From: Ptychodera flava
Lineage: Eukaryota > Hemichordata > Enteropneusta > Ptychoderidae
Direction: 5' to 3'
Assembly: GCF_041260155.1 (NCBI RefSeq)
Contig: NC_091935.1
Span: 4,829,501-4,893,500, forward strand
Length of the DNA stretch: 64,000 bases
Position numbers and translations under genes: made by a program
Notes under the pieces: model-generated
The model's input: the letters and a program-made list of their open reading frames with translations, nothing else
Databases searched by the model: none
What the model was told of the DNA's origin: nothing
Shown here: piece by piece, positions 46,600 through 58,400 of the stretch
Position numbering within the stretch: position 1 is the first letter of the stretch
How the letters are laid out: each line of letters begins with the position of its first letter

Positions 46600-48590
46600 C
46601 GGGGCGTATCCGACGCTTCGTCAGTCATAAATCACAATAGGGATTTAGATTGCATTTTTTATAAACCGAAACCTTCATTTTTGCCTAGTGACATTTTATC
46701 TCAAAAACTGTCACTGAACATCTGTTCCAAACTTTGTCTATAACTCTTTCCGTTTGACCGCAAATAAACATTTTAAAGTGTTTTGCACATTATGCCAAAT
46801 CACCTTCGTATTTGGGAAGTAAAAAAATTGAGAATCAAATGTGGCATATAGTCATTAACCGGTCAGGATATACTGTTTTATTATCGATACCACCTGTAAA
46901 ATTCTTTATATGCGACAATTTTCCAACTTTTTTACAATGCGAGTATACTTACTATCATATGTTTTTGTTGCTGCTAAGGTAATCAAGTTCTTTTTACTTT
47001 TGTTACGTATATCGTAGAAAATAAGACTGGTGATGGAATGGTGCAAAAGCTGAAAGACCTGAGGAAAGAGGCAACTGTGGTTAGTAACAAAGCGTTAGCT
47101 GGGCACATTTGCAATAGTCCATGGCCAGCCTGTGTTATCATTCCATTTTCTTTTTGTATCTGAAGAGTGCCAAGTAATTTTAACATTTTGCGAAATGCTG
47201 TGGCAATTTCAGAGAAACATCATAAATATTTATAAGTTAATCTCTTCTGTGAAGTATAATGAGAAATTTGCTTATAGTCAAATATAAATTCCACTTTTTT
47301 CAATATTTTCATAATCACGGTGAGATAGCCCTTGATTTAACTTTTAAATTTTATTTCGAGTATATTTAATAATGCAGCTGTCCTTCAAGGTGAAAAATGC
47401 GAGTGATGTTTCAAACTTTAAAGATTTTAAATCATAAAAGTTTGATATCAAATCAGTATTTTACAGACGGAAACACACTTTTTGTGTAAGCAAGATGCGA
47501 ACGGGATAGATTTCTTGCAATTCTTGATTAAGCTTTAAAATCGAAGAGGTCTCATTTAAGTTAAGCTATATAGTAAATGAAAATGTACTTCCAATGTCTA
47601 TCAGCACAATTCTTGAAACATTTCAAAACATGATGCACTTCAATGTTACCCCCTAATATATAGTAATCTGTATTCTCTTTCTGATTGATTAATGATGCTG
47701 GGAACCTTTCTTACAAAAGATTGATTCTTCTTGTCTTTCTTTACAGCTTGCTTCGCTGATTGGAGCCTTCATTTTATTTTAGTTGTTACTTTCTATCTCT
47801 TTCTTGGCTGGTTTATTCGCATTTTTGTTTCCTTTCTTTGACATCTTGGTTTATTTATGTATATAGACACATCTGATGATTGTAGGATGCATGAAACAAA
47901 GTTACATTATTTTGTATTTATATATTTTTATTACTTATTAAGGTAAACCAAAGGCCAGAAAACACATTTGGGGGCACTTTAGAAAAGTATAAAACAGCAT
48001 ATAGCTCATAAAGAATAAAAAATCACGAATAGATAAATATTGCGTCACAATCAAAACAAACAAATAAAAACAATTCAGGTAAACTAGTAAAACACGCACT
48101 CTGCAGGAGTACACGCCAAAACTTGGCAGCAGAGCCAAATAAATCGATGTTCGAATCAGCTTTAAAAACGCTTACTCGGAAAAAATAGCTGTCTGTTCGG
48201 TATGTTAAAAGATAGTTTGTACAAAATTGACAGACAATTACAACATACCTTGACCAGTTTGTAAACTATAGTAGCATATCCAACTTCACACTTCCTCACC
48301 AATAGTGGAAGCTGAATCTTTTGATTAAAAACGTAGACTTTCATACATTTTGTTCCACGCAAATGATTTTATAAATTTATGTTACTTGCCATGAAAACAG
48401 TATAACACTGCAGTATCAGATCGCTTCGCAAGTGGCTTACATACAAAGGTTTCAGTGTAGAAGTGTTTGAAAATTAGCACGGGTACGCTTAATGAAACAC
48501 ATTACTCTTAAAGCTTTCCCAACAACACTGATATTTGAGTATGAAAACATCTGTGAAGTAAAAACAGTTCCAAAATTTTTGCCAATATGA

Positions 48591-48594
<4 letters not shown>
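46600..48594. other. No gene supported
   Basis: AT-rich intergenic DNA upstream of the lectin promoter; only short frames, none with motifs. Confidence 0.5.

Positions 48595-48659
<65 letters not shown>
48595..48659. repeat. GA dinucleotide microsatellite
   Basis: About 32 uninterrupted AG repeats. A minus-strand frame through it reads as Leu-Ser repeats and is not a gene. Confidence 0.97.
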
Positions 48660-48663
<4 letters not shown>

Positions 48664-49135
48664 CTGTGATCGCTTTTCTAGTACAGACAGACTGACGGAA
48701 ACTGAGGCAGGTACAAAGGATGAAGGCAACAGTAAAAAGTGACAAATGTTGCTGTTTTCAAAATACTCAAATAAATATCATTAAATTTCATTGTTTCGTG
48801 CTCGACGGGATCGTTTGAAGAAAATTGCTTATTAAAAGAGTTTAAGTTAGTAATGACGATTCTCTGTAACTCTTTTGTAATACTTTAATACTTAGAAAAC
48901 ACGTAGACCTGCACCTTGTTTATTGCTGTGCAACGGCAGCACGCTTTGCCATGTGATAACTTTGTTTTATTGTAACTAGAGTGAAATGATCAATTAATGA
49001 ATAATTATAACTTTGATTTATGACATAATACAAGTTTTCATGCATGCTCGTGAAGCGAACACAAGTTGGCTTGATTAGAGATAATGGATCATTTTAAAAT
49101 CGCTTTGATGTAACAAGTTGTTGAACAGCTTTTCG

Positions 49136-49515
49136 TAACTATCAATTACAGCAATATCACATTAGTACATAATTTGTCGTGCAATTGTTCATCTGCATGG
49201 AAAAACTAGCCGTGTCATCATACTTACGTTAAGTATATCGTCTTTGTTCCAAAACAATACAGGACAGAAAAGTTGTCGTAGTTTCATGCGTGCATTCAAT
49301 TGTTCCATGGAGTGTTTTGATCATTAGTCAAGGAATATTTTTCTTACTCTCAGGTTTCTGTTAACTCTATGTGCAAATGTGAAGTATGACAAGTAACCAA
49401 TCGCGTCCACATCAAGCCTCGTGAATAATATGACAATCACGGCACTATCACATTAGTACATAATTTATCGTTCAATTGTCCATCTCCATAGAAAAACTAA
49501 CCGTGTAATGATATA
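49136..49515. repeat. ~85-bp direct repeat, two copies
   Basis: ATCACATTAGTACATAATTT followed by GTTCATCT/GTCCATCT and GAAAAACTA.CCGTGT occurs at about 49150 and 49447. Confidence 0.75.
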
Positions 49516-49703
49516 ACCGTATGACCTATCGCTGCATGTTTGAACAAAAGTAATGTAATGATACATGGCAGTACGGCTCGCAAGCCCCTGAACAACATTT
49601 AAGTCGGCTTTGATTTCACCAAAAATTCACGTTTCTAAACGACAAATTTAGAAGTCTGTCAAAATGTACAGTGTGGATTCAATTCTACTAAACGACCCTT
49701 TCG

Positions 49704-50423
49704 CTTAAGATTCCAAGACAGAATTGACCTTTTTAAGCCAAAAATTTTCTAGTGGTTAATAAGCTCAGAACCCCCATAAATTATATATTTTCAAAAAGAC
49801 TAGATATAGGAGAACATTTTGGTTACCATAGTGTCACCATTGTTTCCATAGCATGACATATATGCATGACATATATGCATATGCATTACATGACATGTAA
49901 TTTGCATAACCTTTCAAAATCGGTTTTCCCTTTGTTTTGTTTCGATCCTTTGGATATGTGGCTGAAATTTGTATGAATGCAAACTGTCATAAGGATCTTC
50001 CAAAGTATGTCTCAGAATTTTTTAAAACCTTTTTAAACAATTTTTATGCCTTAAAAACATCTAGAGCGGTGAATTTAATCGTGGTTGATTTCTTTCAAAT
50101 TGTGCTCAAATAAAAACTAAGCAAAATATAAAAAATCTGAGACACACCTTAGAAGAACATTGTGACAGCTTGCATTCTAGCACATTTGAGTCAGATATTT
50201 TGAAGTATTAAGACAAAACATAGGGAAAACATATTTTTGAAAGGTTATGTAAATTACTTGTCACATGATAGTTATGTTAATAATGGTGACACTGTGATTA
50301 CCAAAATCTTCCCCTATATCTAGGCTTTCAGAAAATGTATAATGTACGGGGGTTCTGAGCTTATTAACCACCAGAGAATTTTTACATTAAAGAGAGTCAA
50401 TTTCTTGTCTTGGAATCTTAACT
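49704..50423. mobile_element. ~720-bp fold-back element
   Basis: TTAAGATTCCAAGACAGAAT near 49706 is mirrored by CTTGTCTTGGAATCTTAA near 50404. Both arms also share GGTTAATAAGCTCAGAACCC and a TTGGTTACCATAGTGTCACC-like stretch, about 230 bp in all. The arms are ~85-90% alike and the centre is not coding. Confidence 0.8.
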
Positions 50424-51373
50424 AGTATCTCCCTATTTACCTTGCCGTCTCGTTCCTTAGGATGTAATGTATGTATGTCCCACATATCTATATCAACTTG
50501 CTGCTTATTTGTTTGTTCATTTGTTACCTCTGCCTCCGAGATCCTGCAATAATGCCAAATCTGTCTCTGTTAGTTTTCTTAGTCAGCGATTTCCTTGTAT
50601 TAAGTCGCCGTCAATTACAAACAGAAGATGATGTGCTGGGTTGTATTACACATATTGAATGTAGATCTTTTAAACATGTGAATGAAAAAGTCGGAATGAT
50701 TCATGCAGTGGATCGTTTGGCATTTATTTAATGGAAAAAGTGATGCATATGTTTTTATTATATCTTTATTTCACTGGTCTACGACTTATTTGCAAACTAA
50801 ATTCTATAGCTATTAAGCGTATGCTGAAAGCTTTTGAGCAGCCAGAATGACTTTCCTTCATATTTAACCTGCTGTGAAAAAGCAATATGTGAGGAAGCAA
50901 TATTTCTCACTCCTACTATCAGATCCCGCATTTTACGTATTTTATACAATACATGAAAAATCTTTCGTAACATAAATGTACTCATTACCAAAAGAGCAAA
51001 ACATATTTTGTACGAAAAACAAATTGACAAAATACAACATGTCCATGAATATAGTCTGGCGATTAACAAATTAGATCTGTGTCTTTGGCCGTTTCCATAA
51101 CCGTCCATGCAGGACCAAGTTAGTACGCACTTGTCTGGAAATGCGCAGGAAAAAGTGATCGAAGATATTAGTTTAGTCACAGTTTCACAGCAATTCTCAA
51201 TGGGCGAGCACACTTTGCTTATTTAAGTTAATTAGTCGGATGAGGTGATAAACTACTCTGATATCTCTTACATACTATCTCTTACATACTAGACATTCAT
51301 CGATAACCACTTATAGCATTTTTTAGCTTTAGCTCGTGGGCTTCCTCACAAAATATTAAATGTAATAAATATC
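50424..51373. other. No gene supported
   Basis: A 138-codon minus-strand frame (51213-50797) is Cys- and Arg-containing with one hydrophobic stretch but no recognisable domain or splice context. I do not call it. Confidence 0.45.
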
Positions 51374-51833
51374 ATCGGACATCTTGATGAAATATTTTTA
51401 AAAATATAGCGAGCGATACGATATTTTTAGAGCTACATATATTGATGTTCGGTTATCATTACAACTTATTTTTCCTTTAAATTGAATTTGTCTTACTGAA
51501 CTGAATTCCAAGGTTCCTGTCTACCAAAAGTGTCAATAAATAACTTTATTTTTATCTTTTTAGGGAACGGAAAAAAGCAAAGAGATACCGTGGTTTAAGT
51601 AGGCAATTTAGGTTTGTTGTTAAATTAGATTTCCTTCTTCTCCGCCTTATATCTATCAGATAGCATTCTAAAGATTATACAGTGTCTTTTGAAAAAGAGA
51701 TCATTACAGTCATCGGACATCTTGATGAAATATAATTATTTTAAAATATAGCGGGTCATACGATATTTTTAGAGCTGCATTCATTGATATTAGGTTATCA
51801 CTACAAATTATTTGTCATTACAACTTATTCATG
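51374..51833. repeat. ~110-bp direct repeat, two copies
   Basis: CATCGGACATCTTGATGAAA starts both copies (51374 and 51713). Both share ATACGATATTTTTAGAGCT and GGTTATCA.TACAA.TTATTT. Confidence 0.8.
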
Positions 51834-51837
51834 GGGC

Positions 51838-52060
51838 AGTTGTTTGGGTATCAGACTCACTGTCGGAGGACAGTCAGTTCGACACCCCTAGGTCCGGAGT
51901 AATGGTCTCAGTCTCAAAGAATAGTGAGTTCGAGACTCCAGCACAGTGACATGTCCCTGAGCAAGGCAGTCTACTCCTCATTGCTCCACTGGGTAGTGGG
52001 TTGTGGTTACCTCATCCTGTAATTGGGCTCGCCTGTTGGATGAGTAATAAAAGGAAAAAA
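51838..52060 (+). mobile_element. tRNA-derived SINE
   Basis: The head GGGGCAGTTGTTTGGGTATC fits a degenerate A box. Two B-box-like stretches follow: CAGTTCGACACCC and GAGTTCGAGACTCC. The body has CCCTGAGCAAGGCAGTCTAC and CATTGCTCCACT, a phrase seen in many animal SINEs, and the tail is A-rich (AATAAAAGGAAAAAAAG). It is transcribed by RNA polymerase III in its family. It lies 340 bp past the end of the large extracellular gene. Confidence 0.75.
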
Positions 52061-52353
52061 AGAAACGTATAGTCATAGCGTCATGATATCCTAGTTTGCA
52101 TGATTGTTTAGGTTTAAAACAAAAACGTTGCGATATGTGAGTCGATTCATGATGTGCCAACTGCATAAAATGAATTATGGAATTTCATTAGCCACGCAAT
52201 ACGAAAATCAATATTGATTGTACGTCTTTGTTGTAGGCATTCAATCCATTGTAGAATCACCAATGGAATCACCGATCACCAACGAAGACATTTATCTCCT
52301 GTTAGGGTTGCATATCGCGGTGATATTTTCCACTATATTTCGCAGAGACAGTA

Positions 52354-52359
52354 TTTATT
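52354..52359 (-). terminator. Poly(A) signal of the large extracellular gene
   Basis: AATAAA on the minus strand, 42 nt past the TGA stop. Confidence 0.55.
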
Positions 52360-52400
52360 CTCGTTTCATTTTCTAACTTCAAACTTCACACCACTCTTTA

Positions 52401-52487
52401 TCATCTGAACGCCGCCAGAACCTCCTGGATGGCCTTGTACCATTTCTTGTAACCCTTTTTGTCTCCGTCAATCCATCGGAACGAACG
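52401..52487 (-). CDS. Large gene, last exon: short lectin end
   Basis: Acceptor TTCCTAAAGCAAAAG, phase 0. Encodes RSFRWIDGDKKGYKKW then YKAIQEVLAAFR and TGA. FRWIDG fits the middle of a lectin domain, but the usual EPN-type loop, the WND strand and the last two cysteines are missing. Confidence 0.65.
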   Translation of the reverse strand, partial: RSFRWIDGDKKGYKKWYKAIQEVLAAFR

Positions 52488-55400
52488 CTTTTGCTTTAGG
52501 AAGAAACAAAACAAATTAAAGACAAAACACAAGATTTTATAAGGTTAAGGCGGTGACGAAACTGTGTGCTGGGTGAATACATCAATCAGTTTTGTCGTGG
52601 AATGTAAAAATGCTCATATTTCTACTATAATTTATCTGACCGGCATACTGCAAGTTTTATCGAAGTTAAAGTTATTGAATTAATAAAAAAAGTATCCTTT
52701 GTAAGGAAACCCAGTGATACATCGAAATATATGATAGTATTATCTTTTCTGTCAAACATAATTTGCTCATTTTATATTAAAAGATGACATCGTATTATTT
52801 TCAATTTTTCATGACCGTTGTCATGGAAACTTAAAGATCTTACAGACACAAAGAATTACCACCATTTAATTTTAATGACCTCATTCTTGAAAGTAAAAAA
52901 ATGCAGATAACAATAATTGTCTGGGATTATTCATTTTACTTTCATATCAGCATTGGCTTCGGATCCATTGCCCTATAATTCTAAAGCAATCATTTAACCT
53001 GAACTGCGATATCTTCTGAAAAATTGGCATCTGCGAAAAGGCTTGGTGAGATTCAAGTTAATTTGTATATACCGATACAATGTATAACTTATTCTCTTTG
53101 CCAAAAACTGGTCTGAACTACACGTACCTTGATGTCGCTAAGGCCAATCCAGTATGGGTAGCGATTATCTCTTGCCGTGACTGTTGCCAGGACAACTGCA
53201 TGCTTACCCTCATTGCCGTACTTGATCAATGAACCACTGAACTCCGCGCAAAAACACTGCGCATCCTGCCATTCGTACCTAGATGCGCTGACACAGATTG
53301 TAACCGGCCCGATGTCAAAGATATCGCGACAAGCAGAAGATCCTTGAAAGTAAAAAATGTTGTATGCTATAATAAAATCTATTAAGTCCAATCTTGAGTA
53401 AAATGTTAGGCTTTATGGTAAACTTTCGCAGTAACAGCCTGAGTGTTCCTAATGAGTTCTACAGCTCACAGATATCTTCAGTCAAGTACACATGGGTATT
53501 GCAAGGCTGACCGTAGCTTATGCCAACTAAAAGGTTCTGGCCTTTACTGTTGTTTAATTGCAATCATGCACGTAGCTTTATTCTTTAGCGAAAGTGAAAT
53601 GTCGATATCAACTCAAATGTCAAGTTCAACGAGATTTAGCAGGGTGAATACGTTTGTGAGTTGGAAAGCTATTCTAACAATTTAGTTGAAGTGGTATATT
53701 CATTAATAAATTAGCAAGTGACAAGATGTCCTCGCAATTTTGTTATGAATACAGTTTTCATATCAACCGTCGCCGTCCTTAAGAATTTCGATGAAAGTCT
53801 TACTTTATTAAAAGAAATCGCCAGCGGTGAAGCGTACCTGAAAATTCCGGATTCGGTGTCGGCTGCCATTCTCCGTCTTCACATGTCAGTGATGAATAAT
53901 CAGGGTCTTGAAATGCGAGGCTGCATCGCACTCCTACTGTTTCATTATGTCGGGTAAGATTCTGCCCCACCACCATGTGCCATTCGATAAATCCCAAACC
54001 GATGGTAATATACAGGATGCTTTAAAATTACATGAACATCATCAGAACAATACAAGTCTTGCTTTGCGTCAGGCCATTGCATTAATTTGCTATTGTAGTG
54101 TAAAATTGTGTATGTGCGATATGACTGATACCAAAAAGTGAGATTTACATAATGATATAGTTTTTGCGATTTTCATTTTGTTCAAAATTGAATCCGTGAC
54201 TTTTACACAGGTAAAAACGTTGGGGGCGCTTTGTCTTCGGAATACTTGCAAAATAACAGGAGTGAATCTCTTTATACATGTTTCATGGTTTGTCGTACAG
54301 CGATTCCAAGAGACTCCTATTTTACAGCGATGAATGTAAAGAGAAACGCCACGGGGTATTATCCATAATAACAAGGATGTTTTGCTATTTCATTTTCAAG
54401 GTGAATGCGCGATAATGTAACTGAGAACGTACAGGCGCGTGCTTGCTGGCCACAGACAAAGTGGTGCCAGGATAATTCAAATAAGTTTTATTGAGTTCTA
54501 AAATGCTTTAGGTCCTCTTAATCTGTAACAGTGCATCTGAGTTTATGTACACGATGCCTTCACCTAAAGGTCTGGTGAAATGCCCATGTTGCAAAATCAC
54601 AGAAATACAGTTGATGGTCTATAAAACAGTTACATTCATTTCTTTTTTCGTTTAGCGCGCGTGATTATGAAATATGGCAAAAAAAAAATGCAATGTGGGC
54701 GTGTCCCCCGAGCCTCTCCAGTCGACTTTTTTCGGCTTTCCGAAGTTTGCCCGACTCCGTATCTCATAACGGGAAGTAAGTATTTCACACGTCCGTAAGC
54801 TCCCCACGGGGGGTAACTTCTAGGGTTTCCGCTTACATGGTCAGGACAGTGTCCTCCTTCACTATGGGAAGACGTTGTTCTTTTGGTGGCTGTGACAGCG
54901 GCAAGAGCATGAACGGCTCAACTGTAAACTTTCTCAGTGTTGAGTGTTTGAACCATAATGTGCTTGTCTCTTCTGGTTCATACGATCGGCCACGGTCCCT
55001 CGGCTGAGCCTGCCTAGCTACTCGCTACACAGAAGGTTGGGACCGTAATGCAAATCAACTGCATGGACACCAACACTGAACGTTGTGACTGCCACTTATA
55101 AAATGCACTAGTCTGAACGTCGGGACCGCAATGCAAATCAACAGTAACTTAAAACGTAAATGGGACAGTGATTAAAATGAACTACAACACGGAAGGTTGG
55201 GACCGCGATGCAAATCAGCTGCATGAACAGCAACACTGAACGTTGACCATTAAAACGAACAACAACACGGAACGTAGAGATCGCGATACAAATCATGAAG
55301 ATAGAGTCCTCCCTGATACAAATCGACAGCAACACGTAACGCGTCGTTGAGACGGCGATTAAATTGACTGAATTGAAGAACACTGAGAACAACGGGGAAT

Positions 55401-58400
55401 ACCGGATCACGAGGACTGGACCGCGATGCAAATCGACCCTCAACATGGAATTAAATGCACAACACAGAACATCTAGACCGCAATGTAATCAACTGCAACA
55501 CCGAACCTTGTTGCCTCGATTAAAAGCGTATGTCTGCTATGTATAGCAAAAGTTTCAATTCTCGCGAGCGAGCGTTCCTATGCCTGCTGTACACTAGCCC
55601 TGCGTACGATGCTGTGTGTTCTGCTACAGCTAAATGTGGTGAGCGGGGCGATTAGCTGTAGCGGAACACACAGCATCGTACGCAGGGCTAGCTGTACACC
55701 AGACAAAATTACGTCAAATTTATCGCGAGGGCTCGATTGCGTTGTCAAGTTTCAATTCTCGCGAGAGTCATTTATGCATGTTGTACACTAGACTAAATGA
55801 CGTCAAATCTCTCGCGAGACTTGGCTCGATGTACGACGGAAATAACGCAATAATACGGAAGTAGACACAGTATTTGTGAATCGCCGAGAGAGAAGCGCAG
55901 ATTAAACAAAAGACTAAAAATCCACGTTTTTTCTTTATTTTACCATATTTTTGAAACAAAAATCAGTTTCGCCACTGTGGCGAATTAGGATCGATTTTTT
56001 TCGCCACTTCGGATTTCGATTCGCATTGGCGAACGAACGTGGCGAATGGGCAGCACGGGGTACGAACACTGAGGCTGTTTTGTTAGCGGATACCGGGCAG
56101 AGATAAGGCGGCGTTGGACCGCTATTCGATGTAAATGAACACACCTGTGACGTCACAGACGGCCAACCATGATCCCCGCTGCGGGCGTGACCTGAGTGTC
56201 GCAAAATGACCCCATGAAAGCCGTGCATAGAAATATCAAAAAAATTAACACTTGCGCGTACTTTTAGGTTGCAATTATGTTGCGAGTGTAATAGTATTGA
56301 CCCCCTGGAAGATATTCAGTCACATGAACGGGACCATTTCACCAGACCTCTAAATGACCCAGAGCATGGGTTTAAACAGAGTTCTGATCAAAGCACCGTC
56401 CCTTTGAAATAAAAAAATGCAAACTTCAAAGCAGAAATAGGCAAAGAGACTGAGATACGCAGAGACGCGTAGAAGTACAGACCAACCTTTAGACTCGGGA
56501 CTGGGTGTGTCCAATATCCGTTTATACAGTGACTCGATGCCTCTCCGAACATGATCCGATATAAACCACCTCTCTGATCAGTGTCACACTTAAAAGTCTG
56601 ATATCCTTTATGGAACGGGTTTCCGGTAACAGTGCCGTCGTCGATAAAACCAAGATAAGTGCAGTCTTGCAGATTAAGGGAAACATTGAAAGTTCAAGAT
56701 TACGAACACTTATGTGAATTCTTCAATAAAGAGTATATTATACTCTAAGTTTATGATCGGTAGCTGGTAAACTCATTTCAATATAACATTAATGCAGACC
56801 AAATAATCAGTATCGTTCAAAGTAAATAAATAACTTATCAGATCCGAGAAACAAAGGGGAATAACAATAACAACAGGGTCATCTTAAGTTAATAGTCTTA
56901 AGCCAAGCAAACCACAATTTACCGTTTATCATTTGAAAGAAATTCATACTTTGATTATACAATGGAAATATCAAGCTGAAATCGTTAATGATGTTTAATT
57001 TTGGAGATGTAATGCGACAAACACCACTTTCGGGCAAGCAGCGTTTCGTAAGCTTGTTGCTTACTGGTAGACTGAATATAACTGACAGTATTTTATCATT
57101 TTAATATGTTCAAAACAGCCAATCAGCCATATATAGTATACATGCTATAGTTTTAGACTCCTTAAGTTGACCTTCACAGCCGCCGCACATTTGCCGACCA
57201 CTGTCAAAAAATGTTAAAACTTACTGCACACTCCTGGCCATATTTTGCATGGCTTTGTTTCCGTTGCATGGCCAATGCACTGCCTACCTCCATCGGCGGG
57301 AACAGGTCACGTCGCATTTCCTGGAGCGCATGCGTACGTCCCAAATGCAATGATCCTGACAACTGCTCCATGGCGACCACTTTCCCCATCCGCCATCTTT
57401 ATTGAAAGAGCAAATAAACAATTACAAACAAATGACATTGGAAAGGTCATTCAGGACTTCAAAACTCACCACTTTCTCTGTCATGAAATACATTGTTCCA
57501 CTTTGCATTCAATGATGTTGTTGACTGTTGATATCCACCTCCCACATCGATTCTGGAATTTGTTATGACAGGAGCACTTGTATCGATTGTTACCCCACTT
57601 GAAACTGCTTCAGTTGACAATCCAACGAAGTCAATACCTGGTTTCGTCGACGTACAAAGAGAAAAAAAGTGAGGCACTATGTAATTTATAACAGGCGCTG
57701 CGTTACATAGGATGAGCAGGCATTGACAACACATCGGACTTTGCTCATTTTAATTCTTATATTAAAATTTTTAGACTAATATTATAATAGATAATGTAGC
57801 ATAAGCATCCTTACGCAAAATGTTTTTTCTTCTTGCAGCGTGAATTTCCAAATCATTCACTTTAGTTTCATGTGTAACAGTAAATGCTACATTCACTTCT
57901 CTTTATGCCTACATATTTCATGTATTCAGTAAATGTAACATCTACTGCAATGGTATTTACCTCTCACTGTAGCATAGTAAGTATGTCCAGCTTGTAACGT
58001 CGATACATGTAAGTAGACCCAATTAGCAATACCAACGTCCTGGAAATCATGAACATCAAGCCCACCTGGGTATGTCCCTGCAATGATACATTAAATGTAA
58101 TAAGTATCAGATTAACAACATCACGAGGACCTACATTACCATTCCATGAAGAATAGGATTCGCTGGGCTCGGGTTCTATTTTATACGTCAAAATTAGTTT
58201 TTTTAACCATGCTAAAGATAACCCAATGCCATCTTTTCACAAAGTCGAACAATATGTTAGTTCACGACACCTTGATTGCTCGATTGATTCTCATAAATGC
58301 AATCTCACAAAGGGTTTTTCGTTTCAATTGCATATCCGACTAAGTTGGATTCTGTAAGGTTTTTGCCCTTTTCAAATCGACTGACTAAGTTAAGTTAACA

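Noticed and set aside
48452-48745. Minus-strand frame with a long Leu-Ser run
   Set aside because: It is the GA microsatellite read as codons.
50797-51213. 138-codon minus-strand frame
   Set aside because: No domain, no splice context and no link to either neighbouring gene; within chance length for this many bases.
54866-54990. Plus-strand start MGRRCSFGGCDSG, like a THAP-type zinc finger
   Set aside because: Only the first cysteines fit; the later Pro, Trp, Cys and His of THAP are absent before the frame ends.
54985-55048. CACGGTCCC...GGGACCGT, considered as another micro-hairpin
   Set aside because: The arms are ~45 bases apart and no 7-bp direct repeat flanks them.
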